DNA of 64,000 nucleotides, from positions 1 through 64,000 of the forward strand of contig CAZVZX010000012.1 in the NCBI GenBank assembly GCA_964631235.1, given 5' to 3'. The DNA is from JARKPK01 sp964631235. Lineage in GTDB: Bacteria; Planctomycetota; Planctomycetia; Pirellulales; Thermoguttaceae. Under the pieces are notes generated by a model. That model saw nothing but the letters and a program-made list of their open reading frames with translations. It ran no database searches and was not told the origin of the DNA. This document shows positions 57,280 to 64,000 of the stretch, one piece after another; within the stretch, counting starts at the first letter, position 1, and each line of letters begins with the position of its first letter. A program made the translations under genes and the position numbers.

Positions 57280-57370
57280 AGTTCTTCACAATGACAGAAG
57301 CGGTCTCCGTCGCAGCGAATCGACCTTCTTGCGTGCAGTTCTCCTTGAAACCGCTTTCGCGGTTGTGTTT
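57280..57370 (+). repeat. Dispersed ~90-bp intergenic repeat, copy D
   Basis: It carries AGTTCTTCACAATGACAGAA, GCGGTCTCCGTCGCAGCGAA, TTCTTGCGTGCAG and AAACCGCTTTCGCGGTT. It shares CTTGCGTGCAG with copy C and the end motif with A and B. Confidence 0.7.
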
Positions 57371-58261
57371 ATGACACTGGAGAGCCCCAGAGGAACCTGT
57401 CGACACCTAACGGTGGACGATGGCGGCACGTACCAAAATAAATCCACGGCGGTCATGGCGCTTCGCTGCGACGATCGCAATGTGCGATGATGGCGAACGA
57501 ACATTCATTTGATTCGATTGCTCTCGCGCGGTTTTTTGGCAAGCGGCCTTCGTTGATGAGAAAAAATTTTTTCGATCGGTAGTCCGACATTCGCATTCGC
57601 CGTTCGCTTGTCTTCAATCGCGGCGCATCGCCAAGCAGATGGCGCGTGCGCGATCGCATCGTTGCTGAACGACGCGAGATCACTCCCGGCTACCAAGGAA
57701 GCGGACAAAGCAGCGAACGCCCGCGGAGAGAAACACAAAGAGAATTACTCGCGTCCGTTGGAATGCGCAGCCTGCACAGTATTAGTGTGAAGACACTAAT
57801 GAGTCCGATGAGGCTTTTCTGGTGCTCGGTGCGGAAGCCTGTTCGCGATGCCGTGTGGGACTTGTCTGACGGCGTGTTTCTAAGTGCTTGTCGCAACGAA
57901 GCTTGCGACAGCTTGTCGGTCGTTGTGCGTTGCGGAGGTTCCCTGCCGGGCCTCTTTGCGGCAACGGCGTGCGGCCGAGCATGAACGCCGGGGACGGCCG
58001 GGCCGGCCGACGCCTTGTTGTCAAGCGAGGTTGTCTTGCCGTTGGAAGGTCTCGCCGCAACGCCGCCGGCGCTTGTGTGACGTGCAATGCACGCTTGACG
58101 AAACGGTCAGACGTCGGTCTGAACGAGCTGGATGATTGACGGTGCCATCTTCACGCGCGTGCGAAATGCGACGCAACGTCGAGCGGACCGCGGCGGCGAC
58201 TCAACGGCGAGTTGCGATCGCGGCAAGAGGCGGAAACGGTCTTGGTTCGCGACGATTGAGC

Positions 58262-58289
58262 TTGAACAAATCAGAGATTTCGATACGAT
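58262..58289 (+). promoter_or_regulatory. Promoter candidate upstream of the Lys/Ala microprotein
   Basis: TTGAAC (58262-58267), a 16-base spacer, then TACGAT (58284-58289). If used, the leader before the GTG start would be about 235 bases. Confidence 0.3.
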
Positions 58290-58530
58290 CTAACACAGTT
58301 GCAGCGTGCATTGCATCGGAAGTGCGGGTGCCTGCTGCGGCGGTCGCTCGGGCATGGTTGCTCGGGTGACAACACGGGATAACAGCGGCGACTTGTTTCG
58401 GCACGATGAGGTGCCGGTGGCAGGATGTCGCAACGTTTCGTTGTTTGTTTCCGTGGCGAACGGTGGCCGGTGCGGTCCCAGCCCGCATTGGGTTTCACCT
58501 GAGCCGAACCCTTTTTAGGAGGACTTTGCG

Positions 58531-58608
58531 GTGGCCAAGAAGAAGGCAGCCAAGAAGGTTGCGAAGAAGGCAGCCAAGAAGACGACGAAGAAGGCGGCCA
58601 AGAAGTAA
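58531..58608 (+). CDS. 25-residue Lys/Ala-rich microprotein (histone H1 tail-like)
   Basis: GTG at 58531 has a perfect AGGAGG (58517-58522) 8 bases upstream. It opens a frame of 25 codons made only of Lys, Ala, Thr and Val: MAKKKAAKKV, AKKAAKKTTK, KAAKK, then TAA. The AKK-AAKK pattern is like the C-terminal tails of histone H1-like proteins (Hc1 type) and other bacterial nucleoid proteins, so binding to DNA or RNA is a reasonable inference. A rho-independent terminator (58682-58706) follows ~75 bases after the stop. The combined SD, codon run and terminator make a real small gene likely despite its size. Confidence 0.72.
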   Translation: MAKKKAAKKVAKKAAKKTTKKAAKK

Positions 58609-58681
58609 GGCCCGCGCTTTCCGCCGAACTCGCATGCGGCGGATTGCCGTTGATCTTCTCAACTGCTCCGACGAGAAAGAG

Positions 58682-58710
58682 ACGCCCGGCACGGCTGACC
58701 GGGCGTTTCT
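58682..58710 (+). terminator. Rho-independent terminator after the microprotein
   Basis: The stem ACGCCCGG (58682-58689) with CCGGGCGT (58699-58706) is followed directly by TTCTAATTTCTT. Confidence 0.75.
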
Positions 58711-58824
58711 AATTTCTTGGGCCGATCTTCGGAAGAACGTTTGCCACTGGGGCAAGCGGCGATTCTCGGGCGGGCAGCGGACGGTGGGCCGCGACACCCC
58801 GGCGGTTGCAAGTCGGGTAATCGC

Positions 58825-59562
58825 TTAGTCGGCCGCGTGGGGAGCGAGTTGACCGGCCATTTCGCTCAGCGCGTTGCGCGCGGCACGCTGTTCGGCCTCT
58901 TTCTTGCTTCGGCCCCAAGCGGCGGAATACTGGTTGCCCGCCACCATGGCCGCGATCTTGAAGCACTTGCTGTGATCGGGCCCTTTCTCGTCGAGCAATT
59001 GGTAGATCGGGGTGGCGCCCAAATCGCGCTGGGCGACCTGTTGAAGGAGCGACTTGTAGTTGTTCCCCGTTTCCCCATCGACGGCAGCCTCGATTTCCGG
59101 CCCCATGTGGCACAGTACGAACTGGCGGCACGCGTGGTTGCCGCCATCGAGGTAGATGGCCGCCACAAGCGATTCGAATACGTCGGCAAGCACCGATTGG
59201 GGAACGCACGGACTGGTGGTCATGCCCTTGCCGAGGATCAGCACGTCGTTCAGCCCAAGCGACTGGCTGATGCGCGCGCAGGTTTGCCGACTGACGACGA
59301 CCGATTTGACTTTGGTCAGGTCGCCTTCCAAATAGTCTGGGAATTGGTGGAAAAGCTGCTCACAGACGATCGCGCCGAGCAGGGCATCGCCGAGAAACTC
59401 CAGGCGCTCATTCGAAAGCAAGCGATGATCGGCTCCCGAGGCATGGGTTAGCGCCGACTGAAGCAGCCGTTTGTCTCGAAAGACGTAACCGAGTCGTCGT
59501 TCGCAATTTTCGAGCAATGCGGAAAGCTCGGAATCACTGATTGAAGAGTGGTCGATGCTCAT
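58825..59562 (-). CDS. rnc: Ribonuclease III
   Basis: This enzyme cleaves double-stranded RNA in rRNA and mRNA processing. The 245-residue chain has the signature NERLEFLGDALLG (51-63, catalytic Glu52 and Asp59), a second catalytic stretch VLADVFESLVAAIYLDGG, and a C-terminal double-stranded RNA-binding domain from ~170 (NYKSLLQQVAQRDLGATPIY, KIAAMVAGNQYSAAWGRSKK, EAEQRAARNAL). ATG 59562 (MSIDHSSISDSELSALLENC) is chosen over a much longer open frame (to 59988) because the family starts here and the upstream part is basic low-quality sequence. Confidence 0.94.
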   Translation of the reverse strand: MSIDHSSISDSELSALLENCERRLGYVFRDKRLLQSALTHASGADHRLLSNERLEFLGDALLGAIVCEQLFHQFPDYLEGDLTKVKSVVVSRQTCARISQSLGLNDVLILGKGMTTSPCVPQSVLADVFESLVAAIYLDGGNHACRQFVLCHMGPEIEAAVDGETGNNYKSLLQQVAQRDLGATPIYQLLDEKGPDHSKCFKIAAMVAGNQYSAAWGRSKKEAEQRAARNALSEMAGQLAPHAAD

Positions 59563-60394
59563 GCGTGCGGATGGAGCCGTGCTGCGGCCGCGTGCGCGAA
59601 AACGGCGGCTCGCTTGGCATCGGGAACAAAAGCGTCTTTTCTCGAAGAAGCGAGTTGCCGGCGGGCCCGCGTCGCGGACGACAGAGGAATCACCCGACGA
59701 TCGGCCCTTCCGAATGCTCGCTTCTGCCTCCCACTCTCGCCCCCGAACGGCAACGCAACGCAGGCATTCGCGAACGAGGGCGACCCCGTCCCGCGGTTTG
59801 CCTCGGCCCATTCCGTTGTTCGCTCGAGTCTCGGCGCAGAGGCCCAAACGAACAACGCAATTCCCCGATCGCTTGCGGCAACTTCTCGCGGTCGAGTCTG
59901 TTGCCGCTGCCGCGTTACCCCCAAGAGGGCGATTTCCATTCAACCTTTTATTCAACTTACGACCGGCGGGCATTTGTGTCAATGTCAAGCCCGCCCCTCA
60001 TAGGTGGCGAGATGGCCTCGGCACGCGGCAGGGCAACAGCCGGCGACGCTGCCGTTTGCACGCAATCCATTCCGTTTCAGAGGGCCGATTGCGGCAGGTT
60101 TGATCCGCAGGAATCCGGCTTTTCCTCTTCACCCCCTAGCCGATCCCCAGGCAGCGTGGCAAGATAGGGCGGCAGCGAGGAACGACGAACACTGCTTTCC
60201 GGCAGCCGGCGGTGGGGCCGCATGTTGCCGAAGCCAAGTTTGCCCGAATTCGGCCGGCGATGGCCTGCGGAAGGCCGAACGCGCTTCAGTCGTTTGGGCG
60301 GGGCGGAATGCTGATGGCTTGTGCCTGCAACGGTTTACGTCGTTGTTACGCTGCGGCTGGGCAAACGGTCGCGTTGCGATAGGGAGACCTCTTG
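59563..60394. other. Intergenic region between rnc and the GlmU-like gene
   Basis: About 830 bases between divergent genes; no credible gene. A GGCGGGC/GCCCGCC stem (59965-59995) is present. Confidence 0.5.
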
Positions 60395-61147
60395 ATGGCG
60401 GCGGAAATCGCGGTCGTACTGGCGGCCGGCAAAGGCACGCGGATGAAGTCGGAGCTTCCCAAAGTGCTCTTCCCGGTGCTCGCCAGGCCGATGATCGATT
60501 ATGTTCTCGATGCACTGAGCGCGGCAGGGCTTGCCCGAATCGTGGTGGTGGTTGGGTATCGGGCCGAGATGGTCCGCGGGGCGATCGAGGGGCGCTCCGG
60601 GGTCGAGTTCGCCCTGCAAACCGAGCAGTTGGGCACCGGACATGCCGTGATGGCCTGCCGCAGCCAACTCGAAGGGCACGACGGGGCCGTGCTGGTTGTC
60701 GCCGGCGATGCCCCGATGATTCAGGCCGATACCGTTCGGCGATTGCTCGACGAGTTCCATCGCACGCAGCCCGCCTGCCTGCTGGGAACGGTTCGGCACC
60801 CGAATCCGGTCGGGCTAGGGCGAATTGTTCGGGATGCGTCGGGCCGCTTCGTCGGCATCGTTGAAGAGAAAGACGCTACCGAAGAACAGCGGGCGATTAC
60901 CGAAGTGAATATGAGCTACTACGTGTTCCAGTGTTCCGATCTGCTCGGGGCCCTGGAGCACTTGCGCGCCGACAATGCCGCCGGCGAGTATTACATTACC
61001 GACGTGCCGGCCGTGCTGGCGGCTCAGGGAAAGAAGATCGAAGCCCTTTGTGTGCTTCAGCCGTGCGAGGCGTTAGCTGTCAACAACGTGCAGGAGCTTG
61101 CCGCAGTCGAGGCAGAGCTGCGCCGCCGCGGCGGTGTGCCGAACTGA
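60395..61147 (+). CDS. GlmU-like N-acetylglucosamine-1-phosphate uridylyltransferase (no acetyltransferase domain)
   Basis: The 250-residue protein corresponds to the N-terminal (uridylyltransferase) half of GlmU: AVVLAAGKGTRMKSELPKVL, QTEQLGTGHAVMACRSQL, VVAGDAPMIQADTVRRLLDE, LGRIVRDASGRFVGIVEEKD and GEYYITDVPAVLAAQGKKIE. The usual left-handed beta-helix acetyltransferase domain (~200 more residues) is absent. It should make UDP-GlcNAc (or a related UDP-sugar) for peptidoglycan and lipid A. AGGGAG lies ~9 bases upstream of ATG 60395. prs follows after 174 bases, the same neighbour order as glmU-prs in Bacillus. Another nucleotidyltransferase of the same fold remains possible. Confidence 0.85.
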   Translation: MAAEIAVVLAAGKGTRMKSELPKVLFPVLARPMIDYVLDALSAAGLARIVVVVGYRAEMVRGAIEGRSGVEFALQTEQLGTGHAVMACRSQLEGHDGAVLVVAGDAPMIQADTVRRLLDEFHRTQPACLLGTVRHPNPVGLGRIVRDASGRFVGIVEEKDATEEQRAITEVNMSYYVFQCSDLLGALEHLRADNAAGEYYITDVPAVLAAQGKKIEALCVLQPCEALAVNNVQELAAVEAELRRRGGVPN

Positions 61148-61321
61148 GAACTGCGGGCAGGACGGGAACGAGTAACCGAGCGACTTCCGACAAGAAAGCG
61201 ACCGCCGACCGCCCGCCTGCGACGGTCGGCACGCGGAAGAGGCGGCTCGATCGCCACGCTTGCCACGCTTGACTGCCGTTTCCGGCTTCGGAGAAGTATC
61301 GAAACAGAGTGGAACCAGACT

Positions 61322-62269
61322 ATGGACTCGATGAAGGTATTTAGCGGTCGGGCCCACCCGGCGCTGACGGCGGCCATTTGCGATTATTTGGGCTTGCCGG
61401 TGGGCCGAGCGCTGATCGGCAACTTTCCCGACGGGGAGATTTCGTGCAAGATCGACGAAGACGTGCGCGGACGCGACGTGTTCATCGTGCAACCGACGTG
61501 TCCGCCCGTCAACGAAAATCTGATGGAACTGTTGATCATGATCGACAGTTGCGCGCGGGCGAGTGCCGAACGGATCACGGCGGTTATTCCCTACTACGGC
61601 TATGCCCGGCAAGACCGCAAGGATGAGGGCCGCGTTCCGATCACGGCCAAACTGGTGGCCAATTTGCTGACCCGGGCGGGAGTGGACCGAGTGCTGACGA
61701 TGGACATGCACACGGCTCAGATCCAAGGGTTTTTCGACATCCCGGTCGATCATCTTTATGCGGCCCCGGTGATCGACGAATACATTAAGACGACGTTGTG
61801 CCTTCAAGACGACGATTTTGTCGTTGTCAGTCCCGACGAAGGGAGCATCAAGCGGGCGTTGGCCCATATGGCTCGCCTCGGCGGCCGTTTGGCGATTATC
61901 GACAAACGCCGCAGCAGCGCGGAGAACACGCGCCAGGCCAACGTGGTCGGCGAACGGATCGAGGGACGAATCGCGCTGATTTTCGACGACATGATCAGTA
62001 CGGCGGGCTCGATTTGCGGGGCGGCTGAGGTGATGCGGCGCGCCGGCGCCCGAGCCGTTCACTTGGCGGCGACCCACGGGCTGCTGGTTGGCGGCGCGGT
62101 GTCGCGGTTGCAGGCGGCGCCGATCGACAGCCTGATCATTACCGACACCGTGCCCACCCCCGCCGAAAAGCGTTTCGAGAAGCTCAAAATCCTTTCGGTG
62201 GCGCCGATGCTCGGCGAGGCCATCAAAAGGATTCACCGCAACGAATCCGTGAGCAAACTCTTCCGGTAG
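61322..62269 (+). CDS. prs: Ribose-phosphate pyrophosphokinase
   Basis: This enzyme makes PRPP from ribose-5-phosphate and ATP, feeding nucleotide, His, Trp and NAD synthesis. The 315-residue length and motifs are standard: FSGRAHPALTAAICDYLGLP, FPDGEISCKIDEDVRGRDVF, QPTCPPVNENLMELLIMIDS, ITAVIPYYGYARQDRKDEGR, DMHTAQIQGFFDIPVDHLYA, VVSPDEGSIKRA and the PRPP loop IFDDMISTAGSI. ATG 61322 or the second Met at 61331 could be the start. Confidence 0.96.
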   Translation: MDSMKVFSGRAHPALTAAICDYLGLPVGRALIGNFPDGEISCKIDEDVRGRDVFIVQPTCPPVNENLMELLIMIDSCARASAERITAVIPYYGYARQDRKDEGRVPITAKLVANLLTRAGVDRVLTMDMHTAQIQGFFDIPVDHLYAAPVIDEYIKTTLCLQDDDFVVVSPDEGSIKRALAHMARLGGRLAIIDKRRSSAENTRQANVVGERIEGRIALIFDDMISTAGSICGAAEVMRRAGARAVHLAATHGLLVGGAVSRLQAAPIDSLIITDTVPTPAEKRFEKLKILSVAPMLGEAIKRIHRNESVSKLFR

Positions 62270-62604
62270 CCGCACCGCGGACAAAAGATCCCCCGGGCCA
62301 CTGGGCAAGAAAGCATGGAAGCATTGGAAGGATCGGAAGCTCCAAAGCTCCCGAAGCTCCGAAGCTCCAAGCTGATCTTGTTGAAATGCCGCGGATGGAG
62401 TAGATTCCGGCACGTTGGCAATTGCGCGCTTCGGGCGGCCCGGCACACGGGCGACGCACCACAGAGGTCGCCTTTGGCGACGGACAGGCCCAGCGGCGGC
62501 GCGATGCGACGGGAGACAAGGCGGCAAAAGCTTGCCAGGAAACAGGTTGCGAACTGTTTCCCGGCGGCCGTTGTCATCCACAAGGGCGGAAAGGAATCCT
62601 CACC
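62270..62604. other. Intergenic region with a short AAGCTCC repeat
   Basis: About 335 bases between prs and lpxD. AAGCTCC occurs four times within 62337-62368 at 8-9-base spacing. No gene recognised. Confidence 0.55.
62337..62368. repeat. Short imperfect tandem repeat (AAGCTCC x4)
   Basis: AAGCTCC starts at 62337, 62345, 62354 and 62362, preceded by purine-rich GGAAGC copies. It may be a simple replication-slippage array. Confidence 0.6.
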
Positions 62605-63684
62605 ATGCGGACGACCCTGGGCGAATTGGCGGCGTTGGTATCTGGGGTGGTTGTGGGTCGGGCCGACCGTCAGGTGAGCGGGGCCGCCCCCTTGGCGGAC
62701 GCCCGGCCTGAAGACATCACCCTGCTCGATGGCAGCGATCGTTCGCACCATCCGGTTACGCGGGCGAGTGCCGCCGTGTGCCCCAAGGGGTTTCGCGTCG
62801 AGGGCTTCGACCTGATCGAGGCGGACGACCCGCATGCGGCCTTCTCGACGATCATTCGCCGGTTTCGGCCTGCGCGACCGCGACCGCGAATCGGCGTCAG
62901 CCCGTTGGCATTCGTCAGTCCTTCGGCCCTGATCGGCGAGGATGTCGATATTCACCCGTTTGCCTCGATCGGCGACGAGGCGGTGATCGAACGCGGCGCG
63001 ACGATTCATTCCGGCGTGCGGATCATGGCCGGCGTGCGCATCGGCGCCGAGGCGGAGATCTTTCCCAACGCCGTCCTGTACGAGAACACGGTGGTCGGTC
63101 CGCGGGCGATCATCCATGCGAATGCGGTGCTGGGAGCGTACGGCTTCGGATACACCTTTGCCGACGGACGACATCGTCTGACGGCCCAATTGGGCAACGT
63201 GGTTGTCGGGGCGGATGTCGAGATCGGCGCCGGTACGACAGTGGACCGCGGCACCTACGGTTCGACGGTGATCGGCGAGGGGACGAAGATCGACAACCTC
63301 GTGATGGTGGCGCACAACTGCCGCATCGGGCGGCACAACATGCTGTGTTCGCAGGTGGGCATCGCGGGCAGCACGACCACGGGCGACTATGTGGTGATGG
63401 CCGGCCAGGTCGGCGTGCGCGATCACGTGCATATCGGAGATCGTGCCGTGCTGGGAGCGAAGGCCGGCGTTGTCAACGATATTCCCGAGGGCCAGCGCTA
63501 CATCGGCATTCCTGCAACGCCCGAACGCGATCAAAAGATCAAGCAGGCCGTGTTCTCCAAGCTGCCCGAAATGCGGCGCGACCTGAAGGAGTTGCAGGCT
63601 GCGGTGGAGCGAATCGTTGCCGCGTTTCCCTTGCCGCCGTCCGCCGATGAGTCGGGAGACCGAGGCAATCGGGCGGCTGCATAG
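62605..63684 (+). CDS. lpxD: UDP-3-O-acylglucosamine N-acyltransferase
   Basis: LpxD adds the second acyl chain in lipid A synthesis. The 359-residue protein has the N-terminal uridine-binding domain (MRTTLGELAALVSGVVVGRA, DITLLDGSDRSHH) and a left-handed beta-helix of hexapeptide repeats (ALIGEDVDIHPFASIGDEAV, VGPRAIIHANAVLGAYGFGY). The catalytic His237 lies in NLVMVAHNCRIGRHNMLCSQ. ATG 62605 has AAGGAA upstream and matches the family N-terminus; the frame is open much further upstream without family content. lpxI begins 189 bases downstream, so lipid A genes cluster here. Confidence 0.94.
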   Translation: MRTTLGELAALVSGVVVGRADRQVSGAAPLADARPEDITLLDGSDRSHHPVTRASAAVCPKGFRVEGFDLIEADDPHAAFSTIIRRFRPARPRPRIGVSPLAFVSPSALIGEDVDIHPFASIGDEAVIERGATIHSGVRIMAGVRIGAEAEIFPNAVLYENTVVGPRAIIHANAVLGAYGFGYTFADGRHRLTAQLGNVVVGADVEIGAGTTVDRGTYGSTVIGEGTKIDNLVMVAHNCRIGRHNMLCSQVGIAGSTTTGDYVVMAGQVGVRDHVHIGDRAVLGAKAGVVNDIPEGQRYIGIPATPERDQKIKQAVFSKLPEMRRDLKELQAAVERIVAAFPLPPSADESGDRGNRAAA

Positions 63685-63873
63685 AAGGGGTTGCGGCGAT
63701 CGGTTTGCGGCGATCGAAGCGGAGCCTCTCGGCGACCGGCCCGAAGCCGAGCGAGCTGGCGGGCCGCATTTGACAGTCATCCGGCGAGCCGACCAAAAGC
63801 GCTGAGCGAATGGCTCGGTTTGCCGCTTTGTTGCGAACAGCGGTTTTCTTACGAATGGGACGTTGTTGCGACC

Positions 63874-64000
63874 ATGGCGCTCGAGTCCGGCAACACACAA
63901 CGAAAAGTAGGACTCCTGGCCGGATGGGGAAAATTCCCGATCCGGGTTGCCGAAGCATTGCGGGCTCAGGGGTACGAAACATACTGCTTGGGCGTGTCGG
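63874..64000 (+). CDS. lpxI: LpxI-like UDP-2,3-diacylglucosamine pyrophosphatase, N-terminal part (runs off window)
   Basis: The visible 42 residues read MALESGNTQRKVGLLAGWGK, then FPIRVAEALRAQGYETYCLG, VS. The block VGLLAGWGKFP followed by VAEALRAQG is the characteristic start of the LpxI (DUF1009) family. These enzymes hydrolyse UDP-2,3-diacylglucosamine to lipid X in bacteria that lack LpxH. Position right after lpxD fits the lipid A pathway. The frame is cut by the end of the window. Confidence 0.85.
   Translation, partial: MALESGNTQRKVGLLAGWGKFPIRVAEALRAQGYETYCLGVS

Larger units (their letters stand above)
56159..58530. other. 2.4-kb region almost without genes
   Basis: Upstream of the secretin and running to the microprotein, this is the longest gene-poor stretch in the window. 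GC is visibly lower than in the genes. It holds two direct copies (C and D) of the dispersed repeat 490 bases apart, an A6T6 palindrome at 57560-57573, and a promoter candidate at 58262-58289. Open frames here (for example 56842-57120 and 57646-57984) have no recognisable protein features. Confidence 0.55.

Noticed and set aside
58825..59988. Longer 387-residue form of RNase III
   Set aside because: The first 142 residues are basic, Arg/Gly-rich non-family sequence; the RNase III fold starts at ATG 59562.

Overview
The window looks like a high-GC planctomycete chromosome, most likely Pirellulales-like. The evidence is PEP-CTERM sorting tails, a dockerin-type calcium repeat gene, a giant autotransporter-associated beta-strand repeat protein, a BBP7-type outer-membrane barrel, a YCF48-type propeller protein, and lipid A/Kdo genes of a diderm cell. 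Ten Ns at 16344-16353 show that this is draft or metagenome-derived sequence. I saw no tRNA, rRNA, CRISPR array, phage or insertion sequence.

Layout. 1-9958 (minus) is one giant repeat protein running off the left edge. 10926-13271 holds a sugar kinase of the ROK family fused to an Mth938-like domain, then a DUF4405 membrane protein. 13729-18931 is a Kdo/LPS block: kdsD, kdsC, and a large LptC/LptA-like gene that the assembly gap appears to cut in two. 19030-19590 (minus) is a zinc-ribbon membrane protein. 20817-22388 is the main sigma factor, apparently starting at TTG. 22760-25687 holds aguB and aguA (agmatine to putrescine) and a SagB-type oxidoreductase. 26382-29034 holds the BBP7 barrel and an omega-amidase-like nitrilase. 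29299-39394 is rich in exported proteins: three PEP-CTERM proteins (one with dockerin repeats), a 1061-residue YCF48/LmbE-like/CBM9-like protein and a TPR protein, plus an MgtC/DUF4010 membrane protein. 39759-42429 (minus) holds scpB with a small conserved Cys protein, and a Tat-exported Gfo/Idh/MocA oxidoreductase. 43149-46327 is a three-subunit proton-translocating transhydrogenase operon. 46545-49264 holds a SOUL haem-binding protein and an NPCBM-GH27 alpha-galactosidase. 49713-56158 holds a BON protein converging on a secretin-lipoprotein pair. 56159-58530 is almost gene-free. A 25-residue Lys/Ala microprotein sits at 58531. 58825-64000 holds rnc, a GlmU-like uridylyltransferase, prs, lpxD and the start of lpxI.

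How the genes work together. kdsD, kdsC, the LptC/A-like gene, the GlmU-like enzyme, lpxD and lpxI all point to LPS synthesis and transport. The secretin, lipoprotein and BON protein suggest an outer-membrane assembly without the other type II secretion genes nearby.

Main oddities: the gene cut by the assembly gap; the ROK-Mth938 fusion; a dispersed ~90-bp repeat in at least five intergenic copies; the Lys/Ala microprotein with its own SD and terminator; a multidomain YCF48/degenerate LmbE/CBM9 protein; and a 263-bp tail-to-tail coding overlap. All family assignments come from reading translated sequence by eye; no database search was run.
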